The notes beneath the pieces were generated by a model. It was not told the origin of the DNA. It made no database searches and was given only the letters and a program-made list of their open reading frames with translations. A stretch of 64,000 nucleotides of DNA. Source: Candidatus Woesebacteria bacterium (GTDB taxonomy: Bacteria; Patescibacteriota; Microgenomatia; UBA1406; GWC2-37-13). Of the stretch, positions 35,213 through 44,249 are shown piece after piece. Numbering within the stretch: position 1 is the stretch's first letter; each line of letters opens with the position of its first letter. Where the stretch lies: assembly GCA_020429045.1 (NCBI GenBank), contig JAGQLS010000002.1, positions 62,001-126,000 of the forward strand. Direction: 5' to 3'. The position numbers and the translations under genes were made by a program.

Positions 35213-36100
35213 ATGGGTGTGATAAGCTTAGATCCAGCAGATCTGCAATCTCCCTCGGAACGAGCTCTTGAAGGAAGAAAACTAATTCAGGTAGGAGAAA
35301 AGGATGAGAGATATCGAGAACTTGTATTTACTGAACAGGCAATGCGCGACATGATGACATATGGCATGTCAAACAGAAACCTCGAATTAGGGGGCGCCTT
35401 GTTTGGATTTCATGATGACGAACGAACGATTGTACGTCGATTTTTCCCTGCAACAAAAGCTGTTTCTACCCCTGTAAGTATTACGTTTACCCAACAAGCG
35501 TGGGAAGAACTTAACGATCAAAACACAGCTGCAAATCAAGCGGCTGGCACTAACGATATTATGGTGGCTTGGTTCCACACACATCCTGTAGGTTATCCTC
35601 CAGAGCCCCAAACAGATATGGATAAAAATATCATGTCAAGGTTTTTTCCAGAAAGTGATAAAAAAGCGTCTAATGATGCAACTACCGTTATTATGTCGAC
35701 AAATCGAGCGCGCCAAGATCTACCTGTCTTAGGATTTTGGAAATGGGGCAAAGAGAATCAAGTTCCGGTCCGCGTGAACGGGATCACGTTAGCGATGTCC
35801 AAAGATAGCAACAATATTACCACAGATTTAGATTTATATGATGTAAATCGTTTCAAAACTCAATCAAAGGGAACTGCTGTTGATATTATCATCGAAGAGA
35901 GTGATTTAGGAAATCTTCCTCAGGATATAGTATTTCTTTCAGGGGTTCAAACTCCTACCACCGCACACGAGCCTCAAGAGGTTCCACTTGTTCTCACTGA
36001 TGAAAGGCAAGACGATGTAGCTGCTCAAATAAAAGTTGGTACACCAATAGATACCGGATCAGTGGATGAATTGCTTGAAGAGCGGATAAAGGTCGGCTAG
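35213..36100 (+). CDS. JAMM/MPN-fold protein
   Basis: 295 residues. His122-x-His124 in WFHTHPVG with Thr134-x-x-Asp137 forms a JAMM motif in which Ser is replaced by Thr. ELGGALFGFHDDE at the N-terminal side is where the catalytic Glu would sit. About 130 further residues of unknown fold follow. It may be an isopeptidase or a non-catalytic relative. The ATG is set by TATAAT six bases upstream, although the frame is open far upstream over the antisense Nudix gene. Confidence 0.62.
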   Translation: MGVISLDPADLQSPSERALEGRKLIQVGEKDERYRELVFTEQAMRDMMTYGMSNRNLELGGALFGFHDDERTIVRRFFPATKAVSTPVSITFTQQAWEELNDQNTAANQAAGTNDIMVAWFHTHPVGYPPEPQTDMDKNIMSRFFPESDKKASNDATTVIMSTNRARQDLPVLGFWKWGKENQVPVRVNGITLAMSKDSNNITTDLDLYDVNRFKTQSKGTAVDIIIEESDLGNLPQDIVFLSGVQTPTTAHEPQEVPLVLTDERQDDVAAQIKVGTPIDTGSVDELLEERIKVG

Positions 36101-36137
36101 AAAAACATTTCTTTCATTATTTTTCGCGTTCGTGGGT

Positions 36138-36143
36138 TATAAT
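36138..36143 (+). promoter_or_regulatory. -10 box for leaderless gltX mRNA
   Basis: TATAAT preceded by TGGGT; six bases (GTGCAC) separate it from the ATG at 36150. The family-conserved N-terminus MVRTRIAPSPTG begins exactly there, which validates the spacing rule independently. Confidence 0.65.
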
Positions 36144-36149
36144 GTGCAC

Positions 36150-37547
36150 ATGGTACGCACGCGCATAGCCCCCTCTCCAACAGGATTTCCGCACATAGGC
36201 ACCGTGTATCAGGCACTTTTTGATTTCGCATTTGCCCGACGCCACGATGGCCAGTTTATCGTGCGTATCGAAGACACCGACCAAGCACGTTTTGTCGAGC
36301 GGGCAGAAGAAAAGATATTGGAAGCGCTCGATTGGTTTGGATTGACTGAAGATGAAAGTCCGCGCAAAGAAGGTACATATGGTCCGTATCGCCAGTCCGA
36401 ACGCTTGGATATTTACAAAAAATATGTACATGAGCTTATCGAAAAAGGGCACGCGTATTATTGTTTTTGCACAAAAGAACGTCTAACAGAAATCCGCGCA
36501 CAGATGCAAAAGGAAAAGAAGATTCCGCGATACGACAGACATTGTAGAACGCTCGACCCGCAGCAAGTGCAACAACGCGTAGACGCAGGCGAGTCCTATG
36601 TTGTTCGCATGAAAATCCCAGACAACGAGACCATTGTCGTCCCCGACGGATTGCGTGGTGAAGTGAAATTCCAATCCGCTATCATCGACGATCAGGTCAT
36701 CCTCAAATCAGACGGATTTCCAACCTACCATTTGGCAGTTGTAGTCGACGATCATCTCATGCAAGTAACCCATGTGCTCCGTGGTGAGGAGTGGCTTTCT
36801 TCTGCCCCAAAACATATTCTTTTATATCGTTATTTTGGTTGGGAAGCGCCACAGTTTTTCCACACACCGCTTATCCGCAATCCTGACAAGTCCAAGTTTT
36901 CCAAGCGCCAAGGACACACAAATGTTTCGTGGTACCAGCAAGAAGGCTATGTACCCGAGGCGATTTTGAACTATCTTGCGCTCATGGGGTGGACACACCC
37001 GCAACAAAAGGAACTTTTTGATTTGCACGAATTCATCTCGTTATTCGATTTTAAAGACCTCAAACCTTTAGGGCCGATTTTCGACCTTAAAAAACTCCAG
37101 TGGATGAACGGGCAGTATATCATGCGCATGAAAGAAGAGGTGTTGAAAAAGAAGATTGTAGCATTTTATGCAGATAAACATCTTGATGAAACTATTGTTG
37201 AACAATCGGTACCGCTTATTAAAGAACGTATAAAAACACTCAAAGATTATTACGATATTGCAGGGTTTTTGTTTGAAGCGCCAACAACATACGAAAAAGA
37301 TCCTGCAGAACATCGTCAACTCGTGCAGGCCATGATTGATCGCATGCAATCGGTTCAGCCATGGCAGGCAGATGTAATCGGTGAGGCAATGCAGCGCCTT
37401 GCAACAGAAAAAGAAATAAAGTTCGGAATTTTTTTTATGGTGCTTCGTGTTGCGCTATCGGGCAAAAAGATAACCCCGCCGCTTAATGAATCCATGGAAC
37501 TTTTGGGGAAAGAGGAGTGTGTGAGACGTTTACAGAGCTTGGCTTAA
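36150..37547 (+). CDS. gltX: glutamyl-tRNA synthetase
   Basis: 465 residues, class I synthetase: RIAPSPTGFPHIGT (HIGH-like signature), RIEDTDQARF, GEEWLSSAPKH and KFSKRQGHTN (KMSKS-like loop as FSKR). The C-terminal anticodon domain is complete. It charges tRNA-Glu. In CPR bacteria it may be the non-discriminating form that also charges tRNA-Gln. Given the conserved start, the ATG at 36132 upstream is rejected. Confidence 0.95.
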   Translation: MVRTRIAPSPTGFPHIGTVYQALFDFAFARRHDGQFIVRIEDTDQARFVERAEEKILEALDWFGLTEDESPRKEGTYGPYRQSERLDIYKKYVHELIEKGHAYYCFCTKERLTEIRAQMQKEKKIPRYDRHCRTLDPQQVQQRVDAGESYVVRMKIPDNETIVVPDGLRGEVKFQSAIIDDQVILKSDGFPTYHLAVVVDDHLMQVTHVLRGEEWLSSAPKHILLYRYFGWEAPQFFHTPLIRNPDKSKFSKRQGHTNVSWYQQEGYVPEAILNYLALMGWTHPQQKELFDLHEFISLFDFKDLKPLGPIFDLKKLQWMNGQYIMRMKEEVLKKKIVAFYADKHLDETIVEQSVPLIKERIKTLKDYYDIAGFLFEAPTTYEKDPAEHRQLVQAMIDRMQSVQPWQADVIGEAMQRLATEKEIKFGIFFMVLRVALSGKKITPPLNESMELLGKEECVRRLQSLA

Positions 37548-37554
37548 CATCCTT

Positions 37555-37950
37555 TCACGTGTTTTTTGCAATACGTTTTAACTGTTTGTCAAATGTGAGT
37601 AATTGCAGCTTATTCTTACGCGCAAGCGCAACATACGATGCATCATAACTTGAAATATTTTTATTTAGTGAGATAGTAAGTACTTCAGACCATGTTGGTA
37701 TCTCCAGTGGTATTGATAACAGTAAAAAAGCCTGGCAACCAGTCTGCACATCTTCTTTTTTTAAGCGGTTACGTAGAAATGCTGACTTTAGTCCATTCAT
37801 GACTTCATATGGCAAAAGGGTCGTCGAAATAAACCTAACCTTTTGTTTTTGATGCTGATGCATCATCTGGTCGATTTTTTTATTACGCTCATCAGAAAAA
37901 AGGTACGAAAGGATATAGGATGCATCTACGACAAACGTGTTATTATTCAT
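37555..37950 (-). CDS. vapC: PIN-domain ribonuclease toxin (VapC type)
   Basis: 131 residues: VVDASYILSYLFSDE (first acidic residue), YEVMNGL (second), SSYDASYVALARKNKLQLLTFDKQL (third and fourth acidic residues). VapC toxins cleave tRNA or rRNA. The ATG at 37950 overlaps the antitoxin stop by eight bases, as in coupled toxin-antitoxin pairs; an upstream ATG at 37965 is also in frame. Confidence 0.88.
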   Translation of the reverse strand: MNNNTFVVDASYILSYLFSDERNKKIDQMMHQHQKQKVRFISTTLLPYEVMNGLKSAFLRNRLKKEDVQTGCQAFLLLSIPLEIPTWSEVLTISLNKNISSYDASYVALARKNKLQLLTFDKQLKRIAKNT

Positions 37951-38203
37951 ATTTTCTATCTTCATGAATGTATTCTAGTATTTCGTTAGTGGAAATATGC
38001 GAATCAATATTGCTGCGTAGTTGTTTTACAAGTTGGTGTGCTCTTTTCCGTTGCGACTGAACAGTTACTTCTTTATTAAGATATTGTTTTTTGACCGCTT
38101 GACGCACAAGTGTACCAACCGAGGTATGGTGATTGTTTGCAAGCTTTACTAAATACTCCCATGTTGTTTCATCAAAAAGTATATTGGTGCGTTTATTTAG
38201 CAT
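37943..38203 (-). CDS. vapB: ribbon-helix-helix antitoxin (VapB type)
   Basis: 86 residues: N-terminal RHH pattern (RTNILFDETTWEYLVKLANN, then SVGTLVRQAVKKQYL) and a flexible acidic C-terminus that would wrap the toxin. It would bind its own promoter, which contains two copies of CATATGTATA. The start at 38203 lies eight bases after a -10 box. Confidence 0.82.
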   Translation of the reverse strand: MLNKRTNILFDETTWEYLVKLANNHHTSVGTLVRQAVKKQYLNKEVTVQSQRKRAHQLVKQLRSNIDSHISTNEILEYIHEDRKYE

Positions 38204-38240
38204 ATGTATACATATTAACATATGTATATTTTACTGTCAA
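38204..38240 (-). promoter_or_regulatory. vapBC promoter with repeated operator sites
   Basis: Reading leftward: TTGACA (38240-38235), 17-base spacer, TAATAT (38217-38212), then eight bases to the ATG. The 10-mer CATATGTATA occurs at 38219-38228 and again at 38201-38210, on either side of the -10 box and 18 bases apart. This is a good site for two antitoxin dimers on nearly the same DNA face. Confidence 0.65.
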
Positions 38241-38302
38241 TATACTTCTTACATTGTCCACCTTCGTAGAATACTCTGTTACACAGAGCGGGGTATGGAG
38301 CT

Positions 38303-39016
38303 TCACTTTTTCCCTGTTTGGAGTTTTCTGGTTACTTCGCGCACGGCAATTTTTGGCAACAAATCTTTGTTCCTTTCCATATAGTCTACTACGCGTTTTC
38401 GATGCAGTTTCACCATCTCTCGTAAAATCCACGACACCGCTTTTGTGATAAGAATATCTTTCTCACCTTTCACTTGATCAACATTTGCAAGCGCACGATC
38501 AGCCAGTCGTTTATCATCACTTTTGCGCACCGACCGACACAGCAACACAAGGCTTGCACGGCGGAGCTGAATAAACGAACTTTTTGAAAATTCCGTGAGT
38601 GCATCCTTCCAAGTGTTCCAATCACTGAGAAAAAAAATTGGTTCAAAAGTTGACTGACAGAGTGTATCGATCTCCGCCCACCCTTGGGATCGCTTCAACC
38701 ATTTTTCAAGATGCGTGGGCGTTACAAGGGGAATATAGTGTTTGTATTGCATAAGTAGTTCTGGAGCTAGGGTCTTTTCTTCATACACGGTACTTGTGTA
38801 CAGCTCGTCCATCAGCGAAATCAATTCCTTGAATGGTACCTGCGGGTGATTTTTTTTGAACAGTTTTGCTACGGCTCGCTTATCTTTTGTCGCAAGTCCG
38901 AGAAATGTCGTTTGTGAACCATGATAGCGGTTATTATCAAAATATTCGTAGTCTTTTTTTGGTGCTTTTTGCAGAGCTTTTTGTATCTCCTGCACATAGC
39001 CTTTGATAGGGTGCAT
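38303..39016 (-). CDS. AlkD-like DNA alkylation repair protein
   Basis: 237 residues, HEAT-like helical repeats. The sequence fits the AlkD/DNA_alkylation family: YFGSQ-like start replaced by RYHGSQTTFLGLATKDKR, ELYTSTVYEEKTLAPELL, WAEIDTLCQSTFEPI and RRASLVLLCRSVRKSDD. AlkD glycosylases remove bulky or cationic alkyl bases such as 3-methyladenine. It stands alone. Confidence 0.85.
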   Translation of the reverse strand: MHPIKGYVQEIQKALQKAPKKDYEYFDNNRYHGSQTTFLGLATKDKRAVAKLFKKNHPQVPFKELISLMDELYTSTVYEEKTLAPELLMQYKHYIPLVTPTHLEKWLKRSQGWAEIDTLCQSTFEPIFFLSDWNTWKDALTEFSKSSFIQLRRASLVLLCRSVRKSDDKRLADRALANVDQVKGEKDILITKAVSWILREMVKLHRKRVVDYMERNKDLLPKIAVREVTRKLQTGKK

Positions 39017-39273
39017 AATAAATACATTCTACCTTAAAAAAAATGAAAACCGAGATAGATACAAATTATCCTTTTCTGACAACGAAAAATACATACTCAT
39101 TCCGCATTGATAGATACATATCAAGTATATATTTAAACCACAATTTATTAGACACACATAGGCCATTTTGTATAGAATGATATATACCACCAGAAATAGT
39201 AAATTACCATTTTTTGATATATAAACCACAAAAAAATAAAATAACAATACATAATCAATAGTTTTTGACAAGA

Positions 39274-42200
39274 ATGTTGCATCACAATAAGCCGAAGAGG
39301 ACGATAGGGTCTATGATAACAATGGTTGTCCTTTTTGTGGTTTGCTTGCTTTTTAGCCCTCCTGTGTTTGCCACGCCTACATTTTCTTCAGGTATGAGCA
39401 AACGTACCGCTCCCGGCCCATACACCGCTGCCCCTATCCTCCAAGGCGATGCAACAGATACATACAGTCTCAATGACGATACGCTTACGACTTCACGCGG
39501 TACGCAGGTGAGCGGTAATTTCTATCAGGTTGCTGATATGAACCAAGGTTCAGTAGTTGTGTGGTGGACGCCAGAATACGGGTCGTCTGATTTATCGGGT
39601 TCGGGAAAACATTATCTTTGGACTTTAAGCTCAGCGTATGCTTTGAGCTACGATTACGTAAATAACAGATTCATCCTCACCATTGGTTCACAATCAATAC
39701 CAATTTCTACGACCATAACTGCAGGTACCACATACAGCGTTGTTGCAAGATGGGACGTTGACAATACGCTCGACGGCACGAACTATTTATCACTGTCAAT
39801 AGACGACTCCCACACGTTTGGATTATCCGCTCGAACTCCGACAGTTGGTGCTCCAGGGACAAACATATCAATTGGGAGCTTGGGAAATAATTACGCATCC
39901 TCAGGGATTATTGAAGGACTTACGATTTATCGAAGACCACTCTATGACGGCACCTACGGCATAAATGTCGGCAATGGTGACGAGATAAACAAAATATATA
40001 ACAGCGGAAGCGGTACCGACCCGGTAGAGATAACCGGTTCTTGGGATGTGACGTTTTCGTTGCCAACAAACGGTTCAACGGGCGCAATGTCAAGCGGCAC
40101 TGGAGAAGCGTGGAGTCATCCTCACACTTCAAACCTTACCTATGTTTCGACCACCAACACCGGAGGATTTATGATGAACGGAACCGCAACAAGCGATGGT
40201 TGGACAAGCACTTTAAGTATGAGCGCGCTTGCAACGACAGAAAAGATATTTTCTGGTGGGTATAAATATACAAGCACAGGCGCAAATCAATTTATGTACC
40301 ATGGCTTATCTGCAACAAGTGGCAACGACTATGTGCTTCGGGCAATCGGCAACAGCGACGGCACGTGCAATCCAAAAGTGCAAGTTACCCAATCGGATGG
40401 CAGTACGGTAATTGGCAGCCTTGTGGGAAGTACCAGTTCAACAAAAGCAGCACCAGATGTGTACATTTTTACCTGGGAAGCACCAGCAACCGAAACAGAG
40501 CAAATACAGTTACTCAACACCGCATCGTCAGGCACATGTTATTGGCATTATGTCGAAGTGTTATCAAATTTACTCAGCAACCCTTCGTATGAAACATTTG
40601 CAGGAACCGATCCTGACATTCCTAATGATTGGGAAAACTTAACGTTAACCAGTGGGGAAGGGATTGCAGAAACAACGCATGTACATAGCGGGAGCAAAGC
40701 AATGAACATAACCAGTACAAATTGGGCTGCGCGTATACGTCAACTCATTAACTCTATCACTTCAGGGAAATATTTCCACAGTGGTATTTTTTATAGACAC
40801 GACACAGGAGGTTCGTATATTGCACAGCAGTTTGATATATATAACCTAGTGCCTGAAGTAAGTAGTTCAGGTACAGTCGCACTTGCCAACACCGGAGAGG
40901 ACAGTTATGAACATTTGCAGACAGTAGGTCGATCCAGCGGCACGCAACTTGAAGTGTGGAATAGGCACGGATACACCAATAACACATCGTATTTTGACGA
41001 TGCGTATGTTTTTTTACTGGACGACATTTCTCTCACGGTTGGTCCCGCTTCTGAGGCAAATAGTACTGAAAACAGTGGTGAAGTGAGAGTCGATGGTAGA
41101 GATACGTATATACAATCCAGCGCGGTTTCAATAGCAGACGATGCTGGTTCAGTAGAGTTTGATTACAGACCAAGACATTCCGCTTCTATTGCAACAAATT
41201 TCGCAGAAAACAGCAATGCAGATGCATATATTCTTTCATTGTATGGCGATTCAGACGATTATATTAACGTATATTGGGACAGTAGTAACACTATTGCGAT
41301 GAACTATTCGATGGGTGGAAGTACGGGTAGCGACACATGGGATGCAACAGGGTCGATAGCGGCCAACACACAGTACACTTTAACGTTGCAATATACTGGA
41401 GGGAGCACCATGGTGTTGAGTGTCAATGGTACTGCAAAAATAACCCTTTCGTCAATACCATCGAGTTTTGGTACGGCGCCAGATACCGTATATTTTGGTT
41501 CAGATACCTCGTCTGGCAATCAAGGAGACGCGACGTTCAGCAGTTTTGTATTTGATGGTACCCCTCCTTCAATATCCATAACCCCACTTTCTCCCGATCC
41601 TAATAATGGTACCACCCCAAGTATCGACGGAACTGCAACCGATGCCATAGCAAACGTTTCAAATGTTTCCTTTCAAATGGATGGTACTGGAGGGGTTTGG
41701 ACTATTTGTACGGCGACGTATGGTAGTTCGTCTGTTAATTTTACCTGTACAGTTAGTTCTGCACTTTCTGACGGCGACCATACGATGTACCTGCGCGCAA
41801 CAGATAGTAATGGCAACACAACAGCAAGCGGAAGCGAAACAACCACGTCGTTTACCATAGATGCAACCGCACCAAGCGTTTCGGTTACTGCGCTTTCTCC
41901 TGATCCAACGAGTGATACAACACCCACTTTGACCGGTACAGCAACTGATGCAACAACAGTTTTGACGGCGATTGAGTATCAAGTAGACTCAACGTCTGGC
42001 AGCTGGACAACGTGTACAGCAGACGATGGAGCTATTGATGAAACATCTGAGGCGTTTTCGTGCACGACAAGTACGCTGTTAGAAGGAAGTCACACAATCT
42101 ACGTGCGCGCAACCGACAATGCCAGCAACACAACAGCATCGGGTGATTACGCAACCGATACGTTCACCATAGATGCATCGGCGCCAACAATTTCTCTTAC

Positions 42201-44202
42201 TGCCGTTACACCCGATCCAACGACAGACAGTACCCCTACACTCACCGGTTCGGCAAGCGACAATGCAAGCACGATAAGCTCGGTTCAGTATCAATCAGAC
42301 AGCACGAGTGGCAGCTGGACAGCGTGTACGGCAGACGATGGTACATTTGACGAAACAACAGAGGCTTTCACGTGTCAGATAGCAAGCCTTTCCGATGGTA
42401 GTCATACGATCTATGTACGCGCAACAGATAGTTCGTCGCAAACTACGACCACTTCAGATACATTCACGGTCGACACAACAGGCGTTACAGGTGGCAGCAT
42501 CGCCTCTCCTGCAGCAAATGCCTACATCTCAACTTCGCGACCGACATTCACCTGGAAAGGCTTTACCGATGACACAAGCGGGATTGCAAAGTATAGTTTA
42601 GCAGTACGTTTCTATGGTGGCGATGTCATTTTTAATATCGATAACATTCCTGTTCAATCCAATGGTACCTACAAAACAGATTTGTATACTGCAAAATACA
42701 GCAACTTCAACGATGGCGACTCAAGCAACGACACCATAGATCTTACGACAAAATCGTCAATTGGATGGGGAAACAGTAGCAATGACGGCAAGCTTAAGGA
42801 AGGAAAACTAACATGGAGAATAACCGTCGTTGACCATGCGGGCAATACCGTTTCAGAAGATCGTACATTCTATGTCGATTTTACAAAACCAACATTATCG
42901 CAAGCAGGACTCTCATCAAAAACGCAGCTAGGAGTGAAAGATGGTTATGCAGTAGTGACTTCTGTCAAGCCAGAGGTTATAGGGTTGGCAAAAGACAATC
43001 TTGCGCTTGACAATGTGCGTATCGAATTTTATCGTCAAAATTTGTTTTTGGGAGCGATAACGTCCGAAAGTATAGAGCTCATCCACACTATTGAAATTGA
43101 CTCAACAGAGCTTGTTACGTCAAAGAGTTTTACCTCAGCGCTATCAAAGAGTCTTCCACTAGGTAAATATAGCATTTATATCTTTGTTGTAGATAAAGCT
43201 GGCAATGAAACCAATCCTGTCACAATCAACATGCAGCTCGTAAACGAACGTGACGCGCAGAAACTGTTGAGCGACGAAGATCAAGATGCACTCAAAGAAA
43301 AGATCAAAGAAAATACGCACATTTCGATCCCACAGCTTGAAAAGTTAGCAAAACTCAATAAACAACAACAAGCAAACAACCTCCACATTTTTCTTAGTAA
43401 TTTACAAACTATAGCAGTCAATAGCGCAAAAGGCACCTCGTCAATTCTTGTCAAAGTAACAAATTCATTATTTGAAAATGTTGTGAGGACCTTGGCAAGG
43501 ATCCAGCGCGGGGTGAGAAATTCGGCACAGCAAGTAGATAAGAGAATTACAGAACAGGTAAAACCCCAAGAACCAATTATCGTTTTCAATCTCGAAGGAG
43601 TATTTACCGATTCATTGAAAAATACAACAAAGGAAATTAGTGGTGCATCTTTGCAGCTATCGAGCGAGCTGAAAAAAAATAGAGACGCATTTGTTGCCTG
43701 GAACAACACCCTAACAGTAGATGTTTCGCAAGGATTTGACAATGGTCAAAAAGAACTAGCTCAACAAATTGCTCAATCAAACAGCAACACCAGACAGGCG
43801 CTTGAAGTATTTGTCAAAGGCATACAACAAACATACATTGCATTTAGCGAGCCCCTTGTCGGGAGTAACAGTTTTTTGGCGCGTGTTCGAGCGGGGATAG
43901 GCGCCTTTAATAGCGTTGTCTTTGACAATAACCCGACGGTCATCACAGACGTCACAATCCAAGAACTTGGGGCTGATTATGCAGTGATTTCATGGAAGAC
44001 GAATCATTACGCAACAGGGAAAATAAACTATGGAACAGACTTAACGTATGGACACGAAATCCTGTTGGAAAAGTACGAAAAAGACCATACGGTCAAAATT
44101 GAAAATCTCGAACCGAATCAACGCTATTATTTTGAAGTCATGAATCACGGCAAGAATTATGTATATGACGCGTATTACTCATTCGAGACACCGTCGGAAT
44201 AG
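39274..44202 (+). CDS. giant secreted surface protein with LamG-like, Ig-like repeat and FN3-like domains
   Basis: 1642 residues. An N-terminal signal helix (MITMVVLFVVCLLFSPPVFA) is followed by a concanavalin/LamG-like domain (about residues 80-235), a second jelly-roll region (about 240-440), a third (about 445-590) and another LamG-like domain (about 610-765). Three tandem Ig-like repeats of roughly 100 residues (SPDPTSDTTPTLTGTATD style, each ending HTIYVRATD) follow. Then come a further beta domain, a helical segment of about 250 residues and an FN3-like C-terminus. No sortase motif or C-terminal helix is visible. Likely roles are adhesion to host cells or sugar binding. Ser/Thr content is very high. 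An ATG at 39274 is used rather than TTG at 39265. Confidence 0.85.
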   Translation: MLHHNKPKRTIGSMITMVVLFVVCLLFSPPVFATPTFSSGMSKRTAPGPYTAAPILQGDATDTYSLNDDTLTTSRGTQVSGNFYQVADMNQGSVVVWWTPEYGSSDLSGSGKHYLWTLSSAYALSYDYVNNRFILTIGSQSIPISTTITAGTTYSVVARWDVDNTLDGTNYLSLSIDDSHTFGLSARTPTVGAPGTNISIGSLGNNYASSGIIEGLTIYRRPLYDGTYGINVGNGDEINKIYNSGSGTDPVEITGSWDVTFSLPTNGSTGAMSSGTGEAWSHPHTSNLTYVSTTNTGGFMMNGTATSDGWTSTLSMSALATTEKIFSGGYKYTSTGANQFMYHGLSATSGNDYVLRAIGNSDGTCNPKVQVTQSDGSTVIGSLVGSTSSTKAAPDVYIFTWEAPATETEQIQLLNTASSGTCYWHYVEVLSNLLSNPSYETFAGTDPDIPNDWENLTLTSGEGIAETTHVHSGSKAMNITSTNWAARIRQLINSITSGKYFHSGIFYRHDTGGSYIAQQFDIYNLVPEVSSSGTVALANTGEDSYEHLQTVGRSSGTQLEVWNRHGYTNNTSYFDDAYVFLLDDISLTVGPASEANSTENSGEVRVDGRDTYIQSSAVSIADDAGSVEFDYRPRHSASIATNFAENSNADAYILSLYGDSDDYINVYWDSSNTIAMNYSMGGSTGSDTWDATGSIAANTQYTLTLQYTGGSTMVLSVNGTAKITLSSIPSSFGTAPDTVYFGSDTSSGNQGDATFSSFVFDGTPPSISITPLSPDPNNGTTPSIDGTATDAIANVSNVSFQMDGTGGVWTICTATYGSSSVNFTCTVSSALSDGDHTMYLRATDSNGNTTASGSETTTSFTIDATAPSVSVTALSPDPTSDTTPTLTGTATDATTVLTAIEYQVDSTSGSWTTCTADDGAIDETSEAFSCTTSTLLEGSHTIYVRATDNASNTTASGDYATDTFTIDASAPTISLTAVTPDPTTDSTPTLTGSASDNASTISSVQYQSDSTSGSWTACTADDGTFDETTEAFTCQIASLSDGSHTIYVRATDSSSQTTTTSDTFTVDTTGVTGGSIASPAANAYISTSRPTFTWKGFTDDTSGIAKYSLAVRFYGGDVIFNIDNIPVQSNGTYKTDLYTAKYSNFNDGDSSNDTIDLTTKSSIGWGNSSNDGKLKEGKLTWRITVVDHAGNTVSEDRTFYVDFTKPTLSQAGLSSKTQLGVKDGYAVVTSVKPEVIGLAKDNLALDNVRIEFYRQNLFLGAITSESIELIHTIEIDSTELVTSKSFTSALSKSLPLGKYSIYIFVVDKAGNETNPVTINMQLVNERDAQKLLSDEDQDALKEKIKENTHISIPQLEKLAKLNKQQQANNLHIFLSNLQTIAVNSAKGTSSILVKVTNSLFENVVRTLARIQRGVRNSAQQVDKRITEQVKPQEPIIVFNLEGVFTDSLKNTTKEISGASLQLSSELKKNRDAFVAWNNTLTVDVSQGFDNGQKELAQQIAQSNSNTRQALEVFVKGIQQTYIAFSEPLVGSNSFLARVRAGIGAFNSVVFDNNPTVITDVTIQELGADYAVISWKTNHYATGKINYGTDLTYGHEILLEKYEKDHTVKIENLEPNQRYYFEVMNHGKNYVYDAYYSFETPSE

Positions 44203-44213
44203 GAATTCTATTC

Positions 44214-44243
44214 TTGACACCTATTTAGGTATTGGTTTATCAT
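44214..44243 (+). promoter_or_regulatory. promoter of the kinase-like gene
   Basis: TTGACA (44214-44219), 18-base spacer and TATCAT (44238-44243), six bases before the ATG at 44250. A complete two-box promoter placed for leaderless transcription. Confidence 0.65.
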
Positions 44244-44249
44244 GAAATA

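Noticed and set aside
39029-39271. An 80-codon leftward hydrophobic frame
   Set aside because: It consists of AT-rich low-complexity codons in the spacer between alkD and the giant gene, has no promoter-like spacing and no recognisable pattern.
41560-42480. Tandem repeats that could be taken for a CRISPR or DNA satellite
   Set aside because: They are protein-level repeats of about 100 residues within the open frame of the giant surface protein; spacing and divergence fit Ig-like domains.
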